From assembly GCF_006265115.1 (NCBI RefSeq), contig NZ_SMDR01000001.1:124001-188000 (forward strand): DNA of 64,000 nt, given 5' to 3'. The DNA comes from Arenimonas terrae. Its GTDB lineage: Bacteria; Pseudomonadota; Gammaproteobacteria; Xanthomonadales; Xanthomonadaceae. The notes under the pieces are model-generated. The model was not told the origin of the DNA. It saw only the letters and a program-made list of their open reading frames with translations, and made no database searches. The position numbers were made by a program, and so were the translations under genes. Within the stretch, counting starts at the first letter, position 1. Every line of letters begins with the position of its first letter. Positions 55,419-63,618 of this stretch are shown one piece after another.

Positions 55419-56357
55419 GTGACCTCCCGAATCCCGACCCTCGACATCCAGCGCTACGACACCGACCGCGAAGCCTTCGTCGCCGAACTCGGCGCCGCCT
55501 ATCGCGAGTGGGGTTTCGCCGGCATCCGCAACCACGGCATCCCGCAGGCGCAGATCGACCGCGCCTACGCCGTGTTCCAGGAGTTCTTCGCGCTGCCGGA
55601 CGAGACCAAGCGCAAGTACCACGTGCCCGGCGGCGGCGGCGCCCGCGGCTACACGCCCTTCGGCATCGAGACGGCCAAGGGCGCCAAGTATTTCGACCTC
55701 AAGGAGTTCTGGCACGTCGGCCGCGAGATCCCGCGCGACAGCAAGTACGCCGACGTGATGCCGCCGAACCTGTGGCCGGCGGAAGTGCCCGCGTTCAAGG
55801 AAGTGGCGTACGGCCTTTACCAGGCCCTCGACGACCTCGGCTCGCGCGTGCTCAGCGCGCTGGCCCTGCACATCGACCTGCCCGAGGACTACTTCGCCGA
55901 CAAGACCAACTTCGGCAACTCGATCCTGCGGCCGATCCACTACCCGCCGATCACCGCCGACGACATCCCGAACGTGCGCGCCGGCGCCCACGAGGACATC
56001 AACTTCATCACCCTGCTGGTCGGCGCCAGCGCCGCCGGCCTGGAAGTGCTGTCGAAGAAGGGCGAGTGGGTGCCGTTCACCTCCGACGCCGACACCATCG
56101 TGGTCAACATCGGCGACATGCTGCAGCGCCTCACCAACCACGTGTACCCGTCCACCACCCACCGCGTGGTGAACCCGCCGGGCGAGGCGGCGCGCAAGCC
56201 GCGCTATTCCACCCCGTATTTCCTGCACCCGAACCCCGACTTCCTGATCAAGACGCTGCCCCAGTGCGTCAGCGCCGACAATCCCGACCGCTACCCGACG
56301 CCCATCACCGGCCACGAGTACCTCATGGAGCGGCTTCGCGAGATCAAGCTGGTCTGA
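55419..56357 (+). CDS. Isopenicillin N synthase-like 2OG-Fe(II) oxygenase
   Basis: 312 aa from a GTG. The double-stranded beta helix has the iron ligands His-x-Asp (AGAHEDINFITLL) and the distal His (TTHRVVNPPG), with Arg in KPRYSTPYFLHP for 2-oxoglutarate. The N-terminal DIOX_N region reads GFAGIRNHGIPQAQIDRAYAVFQEFFALP. It belongs to the IPNS/plant-type dioxygenase family; beta-lactam synthesis is not implied. The substrate is unknown. A hairpin array follows. Confidence 0.9.
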   Translation: MTSRIPTLDIQRYDTDREAFVAELGAAYREWGFAGIRNHGIPQAQIDRAYAVFQEFFALPDETKRKYHVPGGGGARGYTPFGIETAKGAKYFDLKEFWHVGREIPRDSKYADVMPPNLWPAEVPAFKEVAYGLYQALDDLGSRVLSALALHIDLPEDYFADKTNFGNSILRPIHYPPITADDIPNVRAGAHEDINFITLLVGASAAGLEVLSKKGEWVPFTSDADTIVVNIGDMLQRLTNHVYPSTTHRVVNPPGEAARKPRYSTPYFLHPNPDFLIKTLPQCVSADNPDRYPTPITGHEYLMERLREIKLV

Positions 56358-56403
56358 ACCGAGCGTGTTCCCGCGGGTGGCCCGGTCGCCCGTTGTTGGA
56401 AAG

Positions 56404-56508
56404 CCCCCTTGGTAAGGGGGCGCGCCGAAGGCGCGGGGATCGGCAGGTGAGCTGGGGGCCCGCGGTTCGCGAAGCGAATCGTGGGGATTGACGCGAACCC
56501 GCGTCAAT
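56404..56508. repeat. Array of four consecutive hairpins between convergent genes
   Basis: In order: CCCCCTT-GGT-AAGGGGG (56404-56420), CGCGCC-GAA-GGCGCG (56421-56435, directly abutting), CGGTTCGC-GAA-GCGAATCG (56463-56481, one G-T pair) and ATTGACGCG-AACC-CGCGTCAAT (56487-56508). The last contains the stop codon of the SDR gene. Three have 3-base loops. This fills the 146-base convergent gap; it may act as a bidirectional terminator or be a palindromic repeat element. Confidence 0.85.
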
Positions 56509-57310
56509 CAGCGTCGCGGAAGTCTTTTGAACGGGAGCCGATGAGGGCGCTCGCCAGCCAGTTCGGCAAGTACTTCGACAAGGCCGCGATCACGTTGTTG
56601 GCCTTGCCGGTGACGATGCGCGGTTTGCCGGCCTCGACGGCGTCCACGCCCAGCTTCGCCACCTGGTCGCTGGTCAGCCACAGGCCCTTGGGCAGCTTGT
56701 TGACCTTGTCGCGCATGCCATTGACATCGTGGAACTCGGTATAGGTCATGCCGGGGCAGACGGCGGTGACGTGCACGCCGCGGGTGCGGCATTCCTGGTT
56801 CAGTGTCTCGGAGAAACGGATCAGCCAGAGTTTGGTCGCGCCGTAGAGCGTGTGGCCGGCGGTCGCCGGCACCAGGCCGGCGAGCGAGGCGACGTTGAGG
56901 ATTCGGCCGCGGCCCGCGGCTTCCATCGCCGGCAGGTACAGGTGGGTGAGCTGGGCCACCGAGGTCATCAGCACCTGCAGGAAATCGGCGTGGGTCTTCC
57001 AGTCGGCCGACAGGTAGCGGCCCGGGGTGCCGAAGCCGGCATTGTTCACCAGCGTGTCCACGAACAGCCCGCGCGCCCGCGTTTCCTCGAACAGGCGCTG
57101 GGGTGTGGCCGGGTCGGCCAGGTCGGCGGCGATCACCACGCAAGGCGCCTGGGCGGAAAGTTCGGCCGCGAGCGCCTCCAGCCGCTCGGCCCGGCGCGCG
57201 ACCAGGACCAGCGGCTTGCCGCGGCGGGCGTATTCGCGGGCGATGGCGGCGCCGATGCCGCTGGAGGCGCCGGTGATCAGGGCGTAGCCGGGGGTCGTCG
57301 GGCTGGGCAT
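56504..57310 (-). CDS. Short-chain dehydrogenase/reductase
   Basis: 268 aa. The cofactor motif is GASSGIGAAIA, followed by NNAGFGTPG. The catalytic Ser is in LNVASLAGLVP and Tyr-x3-Lys is in TLYGATKLW. Arg residues after strand 2 (VARRAERL) suggest NADP(H). The start is the ATG at 57308-57310. A C-terminal tail of ~40 residues (ALSKYLPNWLASALIG) resembles membrane-associated SDRs. The substrate is unknown. Confidence 0.9.
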   Translation of the reverse strand: MPSPTTPGYALITGASSGIGAAIAREYARRGKPLVLVARRAERLEALAAELSAQAPCVVIAADLADPATPQRLFEETRARGLFVDTLVNNAGFGTPGRYLSADWKTHADFLQVLMTSVAQLTHLYLPAMEAAGRGRILNVASLAGLVPATAGHTLYGATKLWLIRFSETLNQECRTRGVHVTAVCPGMTYTEFHDVNGMRDKVNKLPKGLWLTSDQVAKLGVDAVEAGKPRIVTGKANNVIAALSKYLPNWLASALIGSRSKDFRDAD

Positions 57311-57401
57311 GGGGCGGTCCGTTCGGGGGCTTCGCGCCATTATCACTTGCTCCGGGCGCTAATCGGCCGACATTTCGGCGACAGGCCCAACAGGGGGTGC
57401 C

Positions 57402-58082
57402 ATGGAGCCAGGCAGAAGCTTTCGCAACACCGGCGGCCGATGGCTGTGTCTTTGGCTGTCGCTGTTGGCGTCGGCCCCGCTGCCGGCGGCCACGCTGCAG
57501 GTTCGCGTGGACGACGGCATGGCGCCGATCGCCGACGCGGTGGCGAGCCTGCACGCTGACGCGCGGCCTGCGGCACCGGGCACCCGCGCGGTGATGGACC
57601 AGCGCGACACCACCTTCGTGCCGGGCGTGCTGCCGGTGCAGGCGGGCACGGCGGTGAGTTTCCCGAACAGCGACCGGGTGCAGCACCAGGTGTATTCGTT
57701 CTCGGCCGCCAAGCCCTTCGAACTGCCGCTGTACGCGGGCACGCCGCTGGAGCCGGTGCGCTTCGACACACCGGGCGTCGTGGTCGTGGGCTGCAACATC
57801 CACGACTGGATGATCGGCCACATCGTCGTGCTCGACACGCCGCACTTCGGCAAGACCGACGCCCAGGGCCTCGTACGCCTGCAGGCGCCGCCCGGCACCT
57901 ACCGGCTGCAGGTCTGGCATGCGCGTCTGGCCGCGCCGTTCGAGCGCACCGTGAGCCTGGCCGAAGGCGCCGCCGGGCAGGCGGTGACACTGGCGCTGGG
58001 GCCGCCTCCACCCGAGCGTCGCGGCAACGAGCGCCTGCGCGCGCTGCAGGAAAAGCTGCGCAGCCTCAAGCGGGAACCCTGA
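57402..58082 (+). CDS. Periplasmic cupredoxin-domain protein
   Basis: 226 aa. A signal peptide (to about residue 30, PLPAA) leads to a plastocyanin-like domain with all four type-1 copper ligands: His95 (VQHQVYSF) and Cys131, His134, Met137 (GCNIHDWMIGH). A carboxypeptidase-like beta segment (LVRLQAPPGTYRLQVWH) and a charged C-terminal helix follow. Such genes are often labelled methylamine utilisation protein, without evidence for that role here. Its stop and the next ATG share one base, so the two genes are coupled. Confidence 0.87.
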   Translation: MEPGRSFRNTGGRWLCLWLSLLASAPLPAATLQVRVDDGMAPIADAVASLHADARPAAPGTRAVMDQRDTTFVPGVLPVQAGTAVSFPNSDRVQHQVYSFSAAKPFELPLYAGTPLEPVRFDTPGVVVVGCNIHDWMIGHIVVLDTPHFGKTDAQGLVRLQAPPGTYRLQVWHARLAAPFERTVSLAEGAAGQAVTLALGPPPPERRGNERLRALQEKLRSLKREP

Positions 58083-60430
58083 TGCGTTCGCGCCTGCAGA
58101 GCAAGATCATCGCGCTGCTGATCCTGGTCGTGCTGGCGGCCCAGCTGGCCACCTTCGCCGTGGTGCACGTGGCCACCGAACGCAGCGTCAGCCGCCAGCT
58201 GTCCGAGGAGCTGCTGGTCGGCGAGCGGGTCTGGCAGCGCTTCTACGACAACCGCAGCAGCCAGCTGCTGGAGACCGCCTTGGTGCTGGCGGACGATTTC
58301 GGCTTCAAGGCCGCGGTGGCCAGCGGGGACCGCGCGACCATGGAGTCGGCGCTGCGCAACCAGGCCAGCCGCATCGGTGCCGACGCGGCCCTGCTGCTCA
58401 GCCCGGACGGACAGTGGCAGGCCGGCCTGGCCGACAGCGGCACGCCCGAGGCGCAGCGGGCGGCGATCGCACCGATGTTGGCGGACGCGCGCGAACAGGG
58501 CTTCGCGCTGTCCGTGATACCGATGGCGGGACGGCTGCGGGTGATGGCCCTGCTGCCGGTGATGGCGCCAAACCAGATCGCCTGGGTGGCGATCGGCTCG
58601 GACTTCGGCGACGCCTATGCCGGCGATTTCCGCGCCCTGACCCGGCTGGACGCCAGCTTCGTCCGGCGCGAGTCCGGCCGGCTCGCCGTGTACGCCTCGA
58701 GCCTGCCGGCACCGGCGCGGACTTCGCTGGAAGCGCTGGTGGCGGACGACCTTCGGCCGGACAAGTCCATCCGCCAGCTCGAACTCGGCGCCGGCCAGTA
58801 CTTCGTGCTGGCCGAATCGCTGCCCGGCGCCGGGGACGAGCCTGTGATGGTCCTGCTGCAGGGATCCCTGGACCAGGCGATGGCGCCCTACGGCGCGCTC
58901 AAGGCCAGGATCCTGCTGCTGTCGGGGCTGGCGGCGCTGATCGCAGTGATCGTCGCGGTTCTGGTCGGCCGCGGCATCAGCCGGCCGGTCACGCGGCTGG
59001 CGGAGGCCGCGCAGCGCATCCAGTCCGGCGACTACTCGCAGCCGGTGGCGGAGGAGCGCGGCCGCGACGAAATTTCCGGGCTGTCCAATGCTTTCGGGCT
59101 GATGCAGCGCGGCATCGCGGCGCGCGAGGAGCGCATCCTGCACCAGGCCAACCACGACGGGCTGACCGGCCTGCCCAACCGCAGCCATGCCCGCGACCGG
59201 CTCGAGCAGGCGATCGCCGGGCCATCCGCCGAGCGCTGCTGCGCGGTGCTGATGCTCGACCTGGACCGGTTCAAGGAAATCAACGACACCCTGGGCCACG
59301 GCTTCGGCGACCAGGTGCTGCGCGAAGTGGCGAAACGGCTGCGCCAGGCGGTGCGTCCCGAGGACATGGTGGCGCGCCTGGGCGGCGACGAATTCATGGT
59401 GCTGATGCAGGACGTCGAACGCGAGCACGCGCCGCGCCGGGCCCGCGCCCTGCTCGAGCACCTGCGGCTGCCGCTGGACCTGCCGTCGACCCGCATCAAC
59501 CTCGACTGCAGCATCGGCATGGTGCTGCACCCGGACCACGGCGCCGACGCCCAGACCCTGCTGCGCCGCGCCGACATCGCGCTTTACGACGCCAAGCAGG
59601 CGCGCAGCGGTGTCGCCGTCTACGAACCCGGGCGGGACGAGGTGCACCTGCGCCAGTTGACCCTGATGGGCGACCTGCGCCAGTCGCTCGTCCGCGGCCA
59701 GCTCAGCCTGCGTTTCCAGCCCAAGGTGGACCTGGCCACGCGCCAGGTGAAACACGCCGAGGCCCTGCTGCGCTGGCGTCACGATGACCTCGGCGCGATT
59801 CCGCCGGACGAGTTCATCCCGCTCGCCGAGCGCTCCGGCTTCGTGCACGAGCTGACCCGGTTCGTGCTGGAGCAGGCGCTGCAGCAGAACAGCCTTTGGC
59901 GCGAGCAGGGCCTGGACCTGGGCGTGGCGGTGAATCTTTCGGCCATGGACCTGATGGACGCGGACCTGCCCGACTTCATCCAGGCCTGCCTGCGCCGGCA
60001 CCGGGTGCCGCCGCCGAGGCTCATCCTGGAGGTGACCGAGAGCGCGCTGATGCGCGACGTCGACTACGCCGTGCGCATGCTGCACCGGCTGCGCGCCTCC
60101 GGGCTGCGCCTGGCCATCGACGACTTCGGCACCGGTTATTCGTCCCTGGCCCAGCTCAAGCGGCTGCCGGTGGACGAGCTGAAGATCGACAAGAGCTTCG
60201 TGACGCAGATGACCGAAGGCAGCGACGATGCGGTGATCGTGCGCTCGACGATCGAGCTCGGGCACAACATGGGGCTGTCGGTGATCGCCGAGGGCGTCGA
60301 GAACGACTCCAGCCTGGTCCTGCTCGAGCGCTACCGCTGCGACATGGTCCAGGGCTATCTGTTCAGCGCTCCGCTGGAGGGCGGGGCATTGATGGACTGG
60401 TGCCGCAACTTCGCCGGGGCCGAGGCATGA
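58082..60430 (+). CDS. Membrane GGDEF-EAL c-di-GMP enzyme with periplasmic CACHE-like sensor
   Basis: 782 aa. Membrane helices at about 8-30 and 277-298 bracket a ~245-residue periplasmic sensor of CACHE type. HAMP (about 299-350), GGDEF (about 365-520) and EAL (about 535-782) follow. The GGDEF motif is intact (434-438) with an I-site RPED five residues before it. The EAL motif is at 560-562, with N-LS, LEVTE, DDFGTGYSSL, LKIDKSFV, AEGVE and QGYLFS all kept, so both cyclase and phosphodiesterase activities are possible. The operon implies sensing linked to the cupredoxin and globin. Confidence 0.94.
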   Translation: MRSRLQSKIIALLILVVLAAQLATFAVVHVATERSVSRQLSEELLVGERVWQRFYDNRSSQLLETALVLADDFGFKAAVASGDRATMESALRNQASRIGADAALLLSPDGQWQAGLADSGTPEAQRAAIAPMLADAREQGFALSVIPMAGRLRVMALLPVMAPNQIAWVAIGSDFGDAYAGDFRALTRLDASFVRRESGRLAVYASSLPAPARTSLEALVADDLRPDKSIRQLELGAGQYFVLAESLPGAGDEPVMVLLQGSLDQAMAPYGALKARILLLSGLAALIAVIVAVLVGRGISRPVTRLAEAAQRIQSGDYSQPVAEERGRDEISGLSNAFGLMQRGIAAREERILHQANHDGLTGLPNRSHARDRLEQAIAGPSAERCCAVLMLDLDRFKEINDTLGHGFGDQVLREVAKRLRQAVRPEDMVARLGGDEFMVLMQDVEREHAPRRARALLEHLRLPLDLPSTRINLDCSIGMVLHPDHGADAQTLLRRADIALYDAKQARSGVAVYEPGRDEVHLRQLTLMGDLRQSLVRGQLSLRFQPKVDLATRQVKHAEALLRWRHDDLGAIPPDEFIPLAERSGFVHELTRFVLEQALQQNSLWREQGLDLGVAVNLSAMDLMDADLPDFIQACLRRHRVPPPRLILEVTESALMRDVDYAVRMLHRLRASGLRLAIDDFGTGYSSLAQLKRLPVDELKIDKSFVTQMTEGSDDAVIVRSTIELGHNMGLSVIAEGVENDSSLVLLERYRCDMVQGYLFSAPLEGGALMDWCRNFAGAEA

Positions 60431-61302
60431 AGGCACCGACCGTGCGCAGGGTTGGGGTCAGCGTGCTGGCCCTGCTGGCCGGCCTGCCACTCGCGGCCCT
60501 GGCCGGCGACGGGCGGCTGCTGGCCACCGGCGGCGCCAGCCAGGTGGAGGGGGCCGCCGGGGGTGGCCTCGTGCCCTGGGCCGTGCTGGCCGGGTACGGC
60601 ACCCGCGACCAGAACGGCGGCACCGCCTTCTACACTCGGGTGGACACCGGGGACTACGCCCTGGATGCCTATGGCGCCGCCTGGACGTTCCGGAATCGAC
60701 TGGAACTCTCCATCGCCCGCCAGCGCTTCGACCTGGGCGAGCTGCAGCGGCGGCTGGCGCTGCCCTGGGATGCGCTCGAGCAGGACGTCTTCGGCGCCAA
60801 ACTGCGCCTCGGCGGCGACCTGGTGTACACGGCGATGCCCCAGGTCAGCCTTGGCGTGCAGCACAAGCGCCTGCGCGATGGGCGCCTGCCGCTGGCGGTG
60901 GGGGCCCGGGACGAGGCCGGCACCGACGTCTACCTGAGCGCGAGCAAGCTGCTGCTTGATGCCGCTGCCGGCCACCAGCTGCTGCTCAACGCCACCCTGC
61001 GTTCGACCCGGGCCAACCAGATGGGCCTGCTGGGCCACGGCGGCGACCGCCGGGGCGGACGGTCGCTGGTGTTCGAGGGCTCGGCGGCGGTGGTCTGGGA
61101 CCCGGGCTGGGCGGTCGGGGTCGAGTTCCGCCAGAAGCCCGACAACCTGGGCTTCGCCGGCGAGGACGACTGGGTCGACGTCTTCGTGGCCTGGTTCCCG
61201 AACAAACACGTCGCCGTCGTGGCGGCCTGGGCCGACCTGGGCTCGATCGCCGGCCTGGACGGGCAGGGCGGCCCCTACCTCTCCGTCCAGCTGAGCTACT
61301 GA
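60427..61302 (+). CDS. DUF3034 family envelope protein
   Basis: 291 aa, overlapping the previous stop by 4 bases. The signal peptide ends near LAALAGDG. The mature protein has DGRLLATGGASQVEGAAGGGLVPWAVLAGYG, the DUF3034 signature, then alternating strands with aromatic girdles (FRNRLELSIARQRFDLG) and a terminal strand ending in LSVQLSY, which suggests an outer-membrane beta barrel. The function of the family is unknown. Confidence 0.85.
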   Translation: MKAPTVRRVGVSVLALLAGLPLAALAGDGRLLATGGASQVEGAAGGGLVPWAVLAGYGTRDQNGGTAFYTRVDTGDYALDAYGAAWTFRNRLELSIARQRFDLGELQRRLALPWDALEQDVFGAKLRLGGDLVYTAMPQVSLGVQHKRLRDGRLPLAVGARDEAGTDVYLSASKLLLDAAAGHQLLLNATLRSTRANQMGLLGHGGDRRGGRSLVFEGSAAVVWDPGWAVGVEFRQKPDNLGFAGEDDWVDVFVAWFPNKHVAVVAAWADLGSIAGLDGQGGPYLSVQLSY

Positions 61303-61310
61303 GGACCGCC

Positions 61311-61742
61311 ATGCGCCCGATCCATCACCTGCTGACCTGCCTCCTGCTCACGGCGCTGCTGGCCGGCTGCGCGGGCCAGGCGCCCCGGCCCACGCTCTAC
61401 CAGGAGTTCGGCGAGCGGCCGGGCATCGAGGCCCTGGTCGAGGAGCTGCTGGTCCGGGTGCTGGAAGACCCGCGCATCAATGCCGGCTTCGCCGAGGTCG
61501 ACCTGGTCAACCTCAACGACCGGCTGGTCGAGCAGATCTGCGTCGAGGTCGGCGGACCCTGCACCTATACCGGCCGGACCATGGCCGAATCGCATGCGTC
61601 CCTGGCCGTGACCGAGGCCGATTTCAACGCCCTGGTCGAGGACCTCGTGGACGCGATGGAGGCCCGGGGCATCCCGCGCCGGGCGCAGAACCGGCTGCTC
61701 CGGCGCCTGGCGCCGATGCACCGGGACATCGTCAGTCCCTAG
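61311..61742 (+). CDS. Group 1 truncated hemoglobin, predicted lipoprotein
   Basis: 143 aa. Residues 1-20 are a lipoprotein leader ending in LAGC20, so this globin should sit in the envelope. The truncated-globin fold shows LYQEFGERPGIEALVEELL, CTYTGRTMAESHASLAVTEADFNALVEDL with proximal His95, and a C-terminal helix. The B10 Tyr of classical trHbN appears replaced by Leu47. Cys77 and Cys84 could form a disulfide. It is last in the cupredoxin/c-di-GMP operon. Confidence 0.87.
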   Translation: MRPIHHLLTCLLLTALLAGCAGQAPRPTLYQEFGERPGIEALVEELLVRVLEDPRINAGFAEVDLVNLNDRLVEQICVEVGGPCTYTGRTMAESHASLAVTEADFNALVEDLVDAMEARGIPRRAQNRLLRRLAPMHRDIVSP

Positions 61743-61752
61743 GCCGGCGCGG

Positions 61753-61758
61753 TATCCT
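61753..61758 (+). promoter_or_regulatory. -10-like box before tpiA
   Basis: TATCCT lies 28 bases before the tpiA ATG. ACGAGGAGC provides a strong ribosome site. Confidence 0.35.
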
Positions 61759-61785
61759 TGGCGCCTGGATTACGAGGAGCCACGG

Positions 61786-62538
61786 ATGCGCCAGAGAATC
61801 GTCGCCGGCAACTGGAAACTGCATGGGGACCGCGCCTTCGCGCGCCACCTGCTCGATGCCGTGGTGGCCGCGCCCCGGCCGGCCGGCGTGGACCTGGTGA
61901 TCCTGCCGCCCGTGCCCTACCTGGGCGAGCTGGCCGACCGCTACGCCGCGCAGGGCCTGGCCTTCGGCGCCCAGGACCTGGGGCTGAACGAGCAGGGCGC
62001 CTACACCGGCGAGGTCTCGGGCCGGATGCTGCACGACGTCGGCGGCCGCTACGTGCTGGTGGGCCATTCCGAGCGCCGTCAGTACCACGAAGAGAGCTGC
62101 CAGCTGGTGGCCGAAAAGTTCGTCGCCGCCCGCAAGGCCGGCCTGCGCCCGATCCTGTGCATCGGCGAGACCCTGCACCAGCGCGAGGCCGGCCAGACCG
62201 AATGGGCGATCGAGAAGCAGCTGGGCCCGGTGGTCGAACTGGCCGGAATCGCCGCCTTCGAAGGCGCCGTGCTGGCCTACGAGCCGGTCTGGGCCATCGG
62301 CACCGGCCGGACCGCCAGCCCGGAGCAGGTCCAGGAAGTACATGCCTTCATCCGTGGCGAACTGCGCGCACACGATGCTAGAATCGCCGGCTCGCTGCCC
62401 ATCCTTTACGGTGGCAGCGTGAAACCCGCCAACGCGGCCGAGCTGTTTTCCCAGCCGGACGTCGATGGCGGCCTGATCGGGGGCGCGTCCCTCGTGGCCC
62501 AGGATTTCCTGGCAATCGCTGCCGCGGCGGCGAGGTAA
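61786..62538 (+). CDS. tpiA: Triosephosphate isomerase
   Basis: 250 aa TIM barrel interconverting DHAP and glyceraldehyde 3-phosphate. Lys11 (AGNWKLHG), the catalytic His in VGHSERRQY and Glu in AYEPVWAIGTG are present. GGSVKPANAAELF and GGLIGGASL hold the phosphate. It is followed by secG 12 bases later, as in related genomes. Confidence 0.98.
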   Translation: MRQRIVAGNWKLHGDRAFARHLLDAVVAAPRPAGVDLVILPPVPYLGELADRYAAQGLAFGAQDLGLNEQGAYTGEVSGRMLHDVGGRYVLVGHSERRQYHEESCQLVAEKFVAARKAGLRPILCIGETLHQREAGQTEWAIEKQLGPVVELAGIAAFEGAVLAYEPVWAIGTGRTASPEQVQEVHAFIRGELRAHDARIAGSLPILYGGSVKPANAAELFSQPDVDGGLIGGASLVAQDFLAIAAAAAR

Positions 62539-62550
62539 AACGAACAAGCC

Positions 62551-63042
62551 ATGCTGCTCACCATCGTCAGTGTCATTTATGTGCTGGTCGCGATCGCCAT
62601 GATCGTGCTCATCCTCATGCAGCGCGGTTCGGGCGCCGCCGCGGGTTCCGGCTTCGGTGCCGGCGCCTCGGCCACGGTGTTCGGCGCGCGCGGTTCGGCG
62701 AACTTCCTGTCCACCGCCACCAAGTGGCTGGCCGTCGTGTTCTTCGCGATGAGCCTGGGCATGGCCTGGAACGCCACCCGCACCATCACGCACAACCCGG
62801 CCGCGGAAGACCTGGGCGTGATGTCCGACGTTCCGGCCGCGGCGCCGCCGGCCGGCGAGCTTCCGGCGCCGGCCGCCGACATGCCGGTGATCCCGGCCGC
62901 CCCGGCAACCGATGTTCCCGCCGCGCCGGCCAGCGAAGGCGACGCGGCTCCGGCGGCGCAAGCCGTTCCGGCCGAGGTTCCGGCCGAGCCTGCGGCTCCC
63001 GAGGCCGAGGCCAAGGACGAGCAGGGCAGCCAAGGCGGCTGA
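62551..63042 (+). CDS. secG: Preprotein translocase subunit SecG
   Basis: 163 aa. Two membrane helices (ILTIVSVIYVLVAIAMIVLILMQ region and WLAVVFFAMSLGMAW) flank the conserved loop GSGAAAGSGFGAGASATVFGARGSANFLS. The C-terminal ~70 residues are Ala/Pro/Glu-rich, which makes it longer than E. coli SecG (110 aa), as often in Xanthomonadales. It assists SecYE and SecA in export. Confidence 0.95.
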   Translation: MLLTIVSVIYVLVAIAMIVLILMQRGSGAAAGSGFGAGASATVFGARGSANFLSTATKWLAVVFFAMSLGMAWNATRTITHNPAAEDLGVMSDVPAAAPPAGELPAPAADMPVIPAAPATDVPAAPASEGDAAPAAQAVPAEVPAEPAAPEAEAKDEQGSQGG

Positions 63043-63050
63043 TCCGCTGG

Positions 63051-63056
63051 TACAAT
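63051..63056 (+). promoter_or_regulatory. -10 box of tRNA-Leu
   Basis: TACAAT lies 40 bases before the mature tRNA 5' end and just after the secG stop. The -35 region is weak. Confidence 0.5.
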
Positions 63057-63096
63057 CTTTCGCCTTCGTTCCGGGTGATCCGGACGTGGCACACCT

Positions 63097-63181
63097 GCCC
63101 AGGTGGCGGAATTGGTAGACGCACTACCTTGAGGTGGTAGCGACGTAAGTCGTGGGGGTTCGAGTCCCCCCTTGGGCACCA
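63097..63181 (+). tRNA. tRNA-Leu (anticodon GAG)
   Basis: 85 nt including an encoded CCA. The acceptor GCCCAGG pairs with CTTGGGC (two G-U/A-U ends). The anticodon stem CTACC/GGTAG carries loop TTGAGGT with anticodon GAG at 63131-63133. A long class II variable arm CGACGTAAGTCG and the T loop GGTTCGAGTC are present. It reads CTC/CTT codons. The secG-tRNA-Leu-nuoA arrangement is conserved. Confidence 0.97.
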
Positions 63182-63261
63182 ATCGATAGACGGGCTGCCG
63201 CCCGGCAACAGCTGGAGCGGCGGCACGAACGCGCCTACGGGCGCAAGGTGAGGACGCGCGC

Positions 63262-63618
63262 GTGCTGGGCGAATATCTGCCGATCCTGTTGTTCCTCTTC
63301 GTGTCGACCGGACTGGGCATCGTCCTGTTGCTCGCGGGCTGGGCCCTGGGCCCCAAGCGCCCCGACAGCGAGAAACTCTCGCCCTACGAATGCGGCTTCG
63401 AGGCCTTCGAGGACGCGCGCATGCAGTTCGACGTGCGCTACTACCTCATCGCCATCCAGTTCATCATCTTCGACCTGGAAATCGCCTTCGTTTTCCCGTG
63501 GGCGGTGAATTTCCGCAACCTCGGCATCGTCGGCCTCACCGAGATGGGCATCTTCATCGGCCTGCTGGTGCTCGGCTTCGTTTACGTCTGGAAGAAGGGA
63601 GCGCTCGAATGGGAGTGA
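63262..63618 (+). CDS. nuoA: NADH-quinone oxidoreductase subunit A
   Basis: 118 aa from a GTG. Three membrane helices are present; the conserved loop [39 protein letters not shown] contains the acidic residues near the quinone channel of complex I. It is the first gene of the nuo operon and overlaps nuoB by 10 bases. Confidence 0.97.
   Translation: MLGEYLPILLFLFVSTGLGIVLLLAGWALGPKRPDSEKLSPYECGFEAFEDARMQFDVRYYLIAIQFIIFDLEIAFVFPWAVNFRNLGIVGLTEMGIFIGLLVLGFVYVWKKGALEWE

Noticed and set aside
55419-56357. Beta-lactam biosynthesis inferred from the IPNS-like oxygenase
   Set aside because: The family is broad, and no ACV synthetase or other pathway gene is present.
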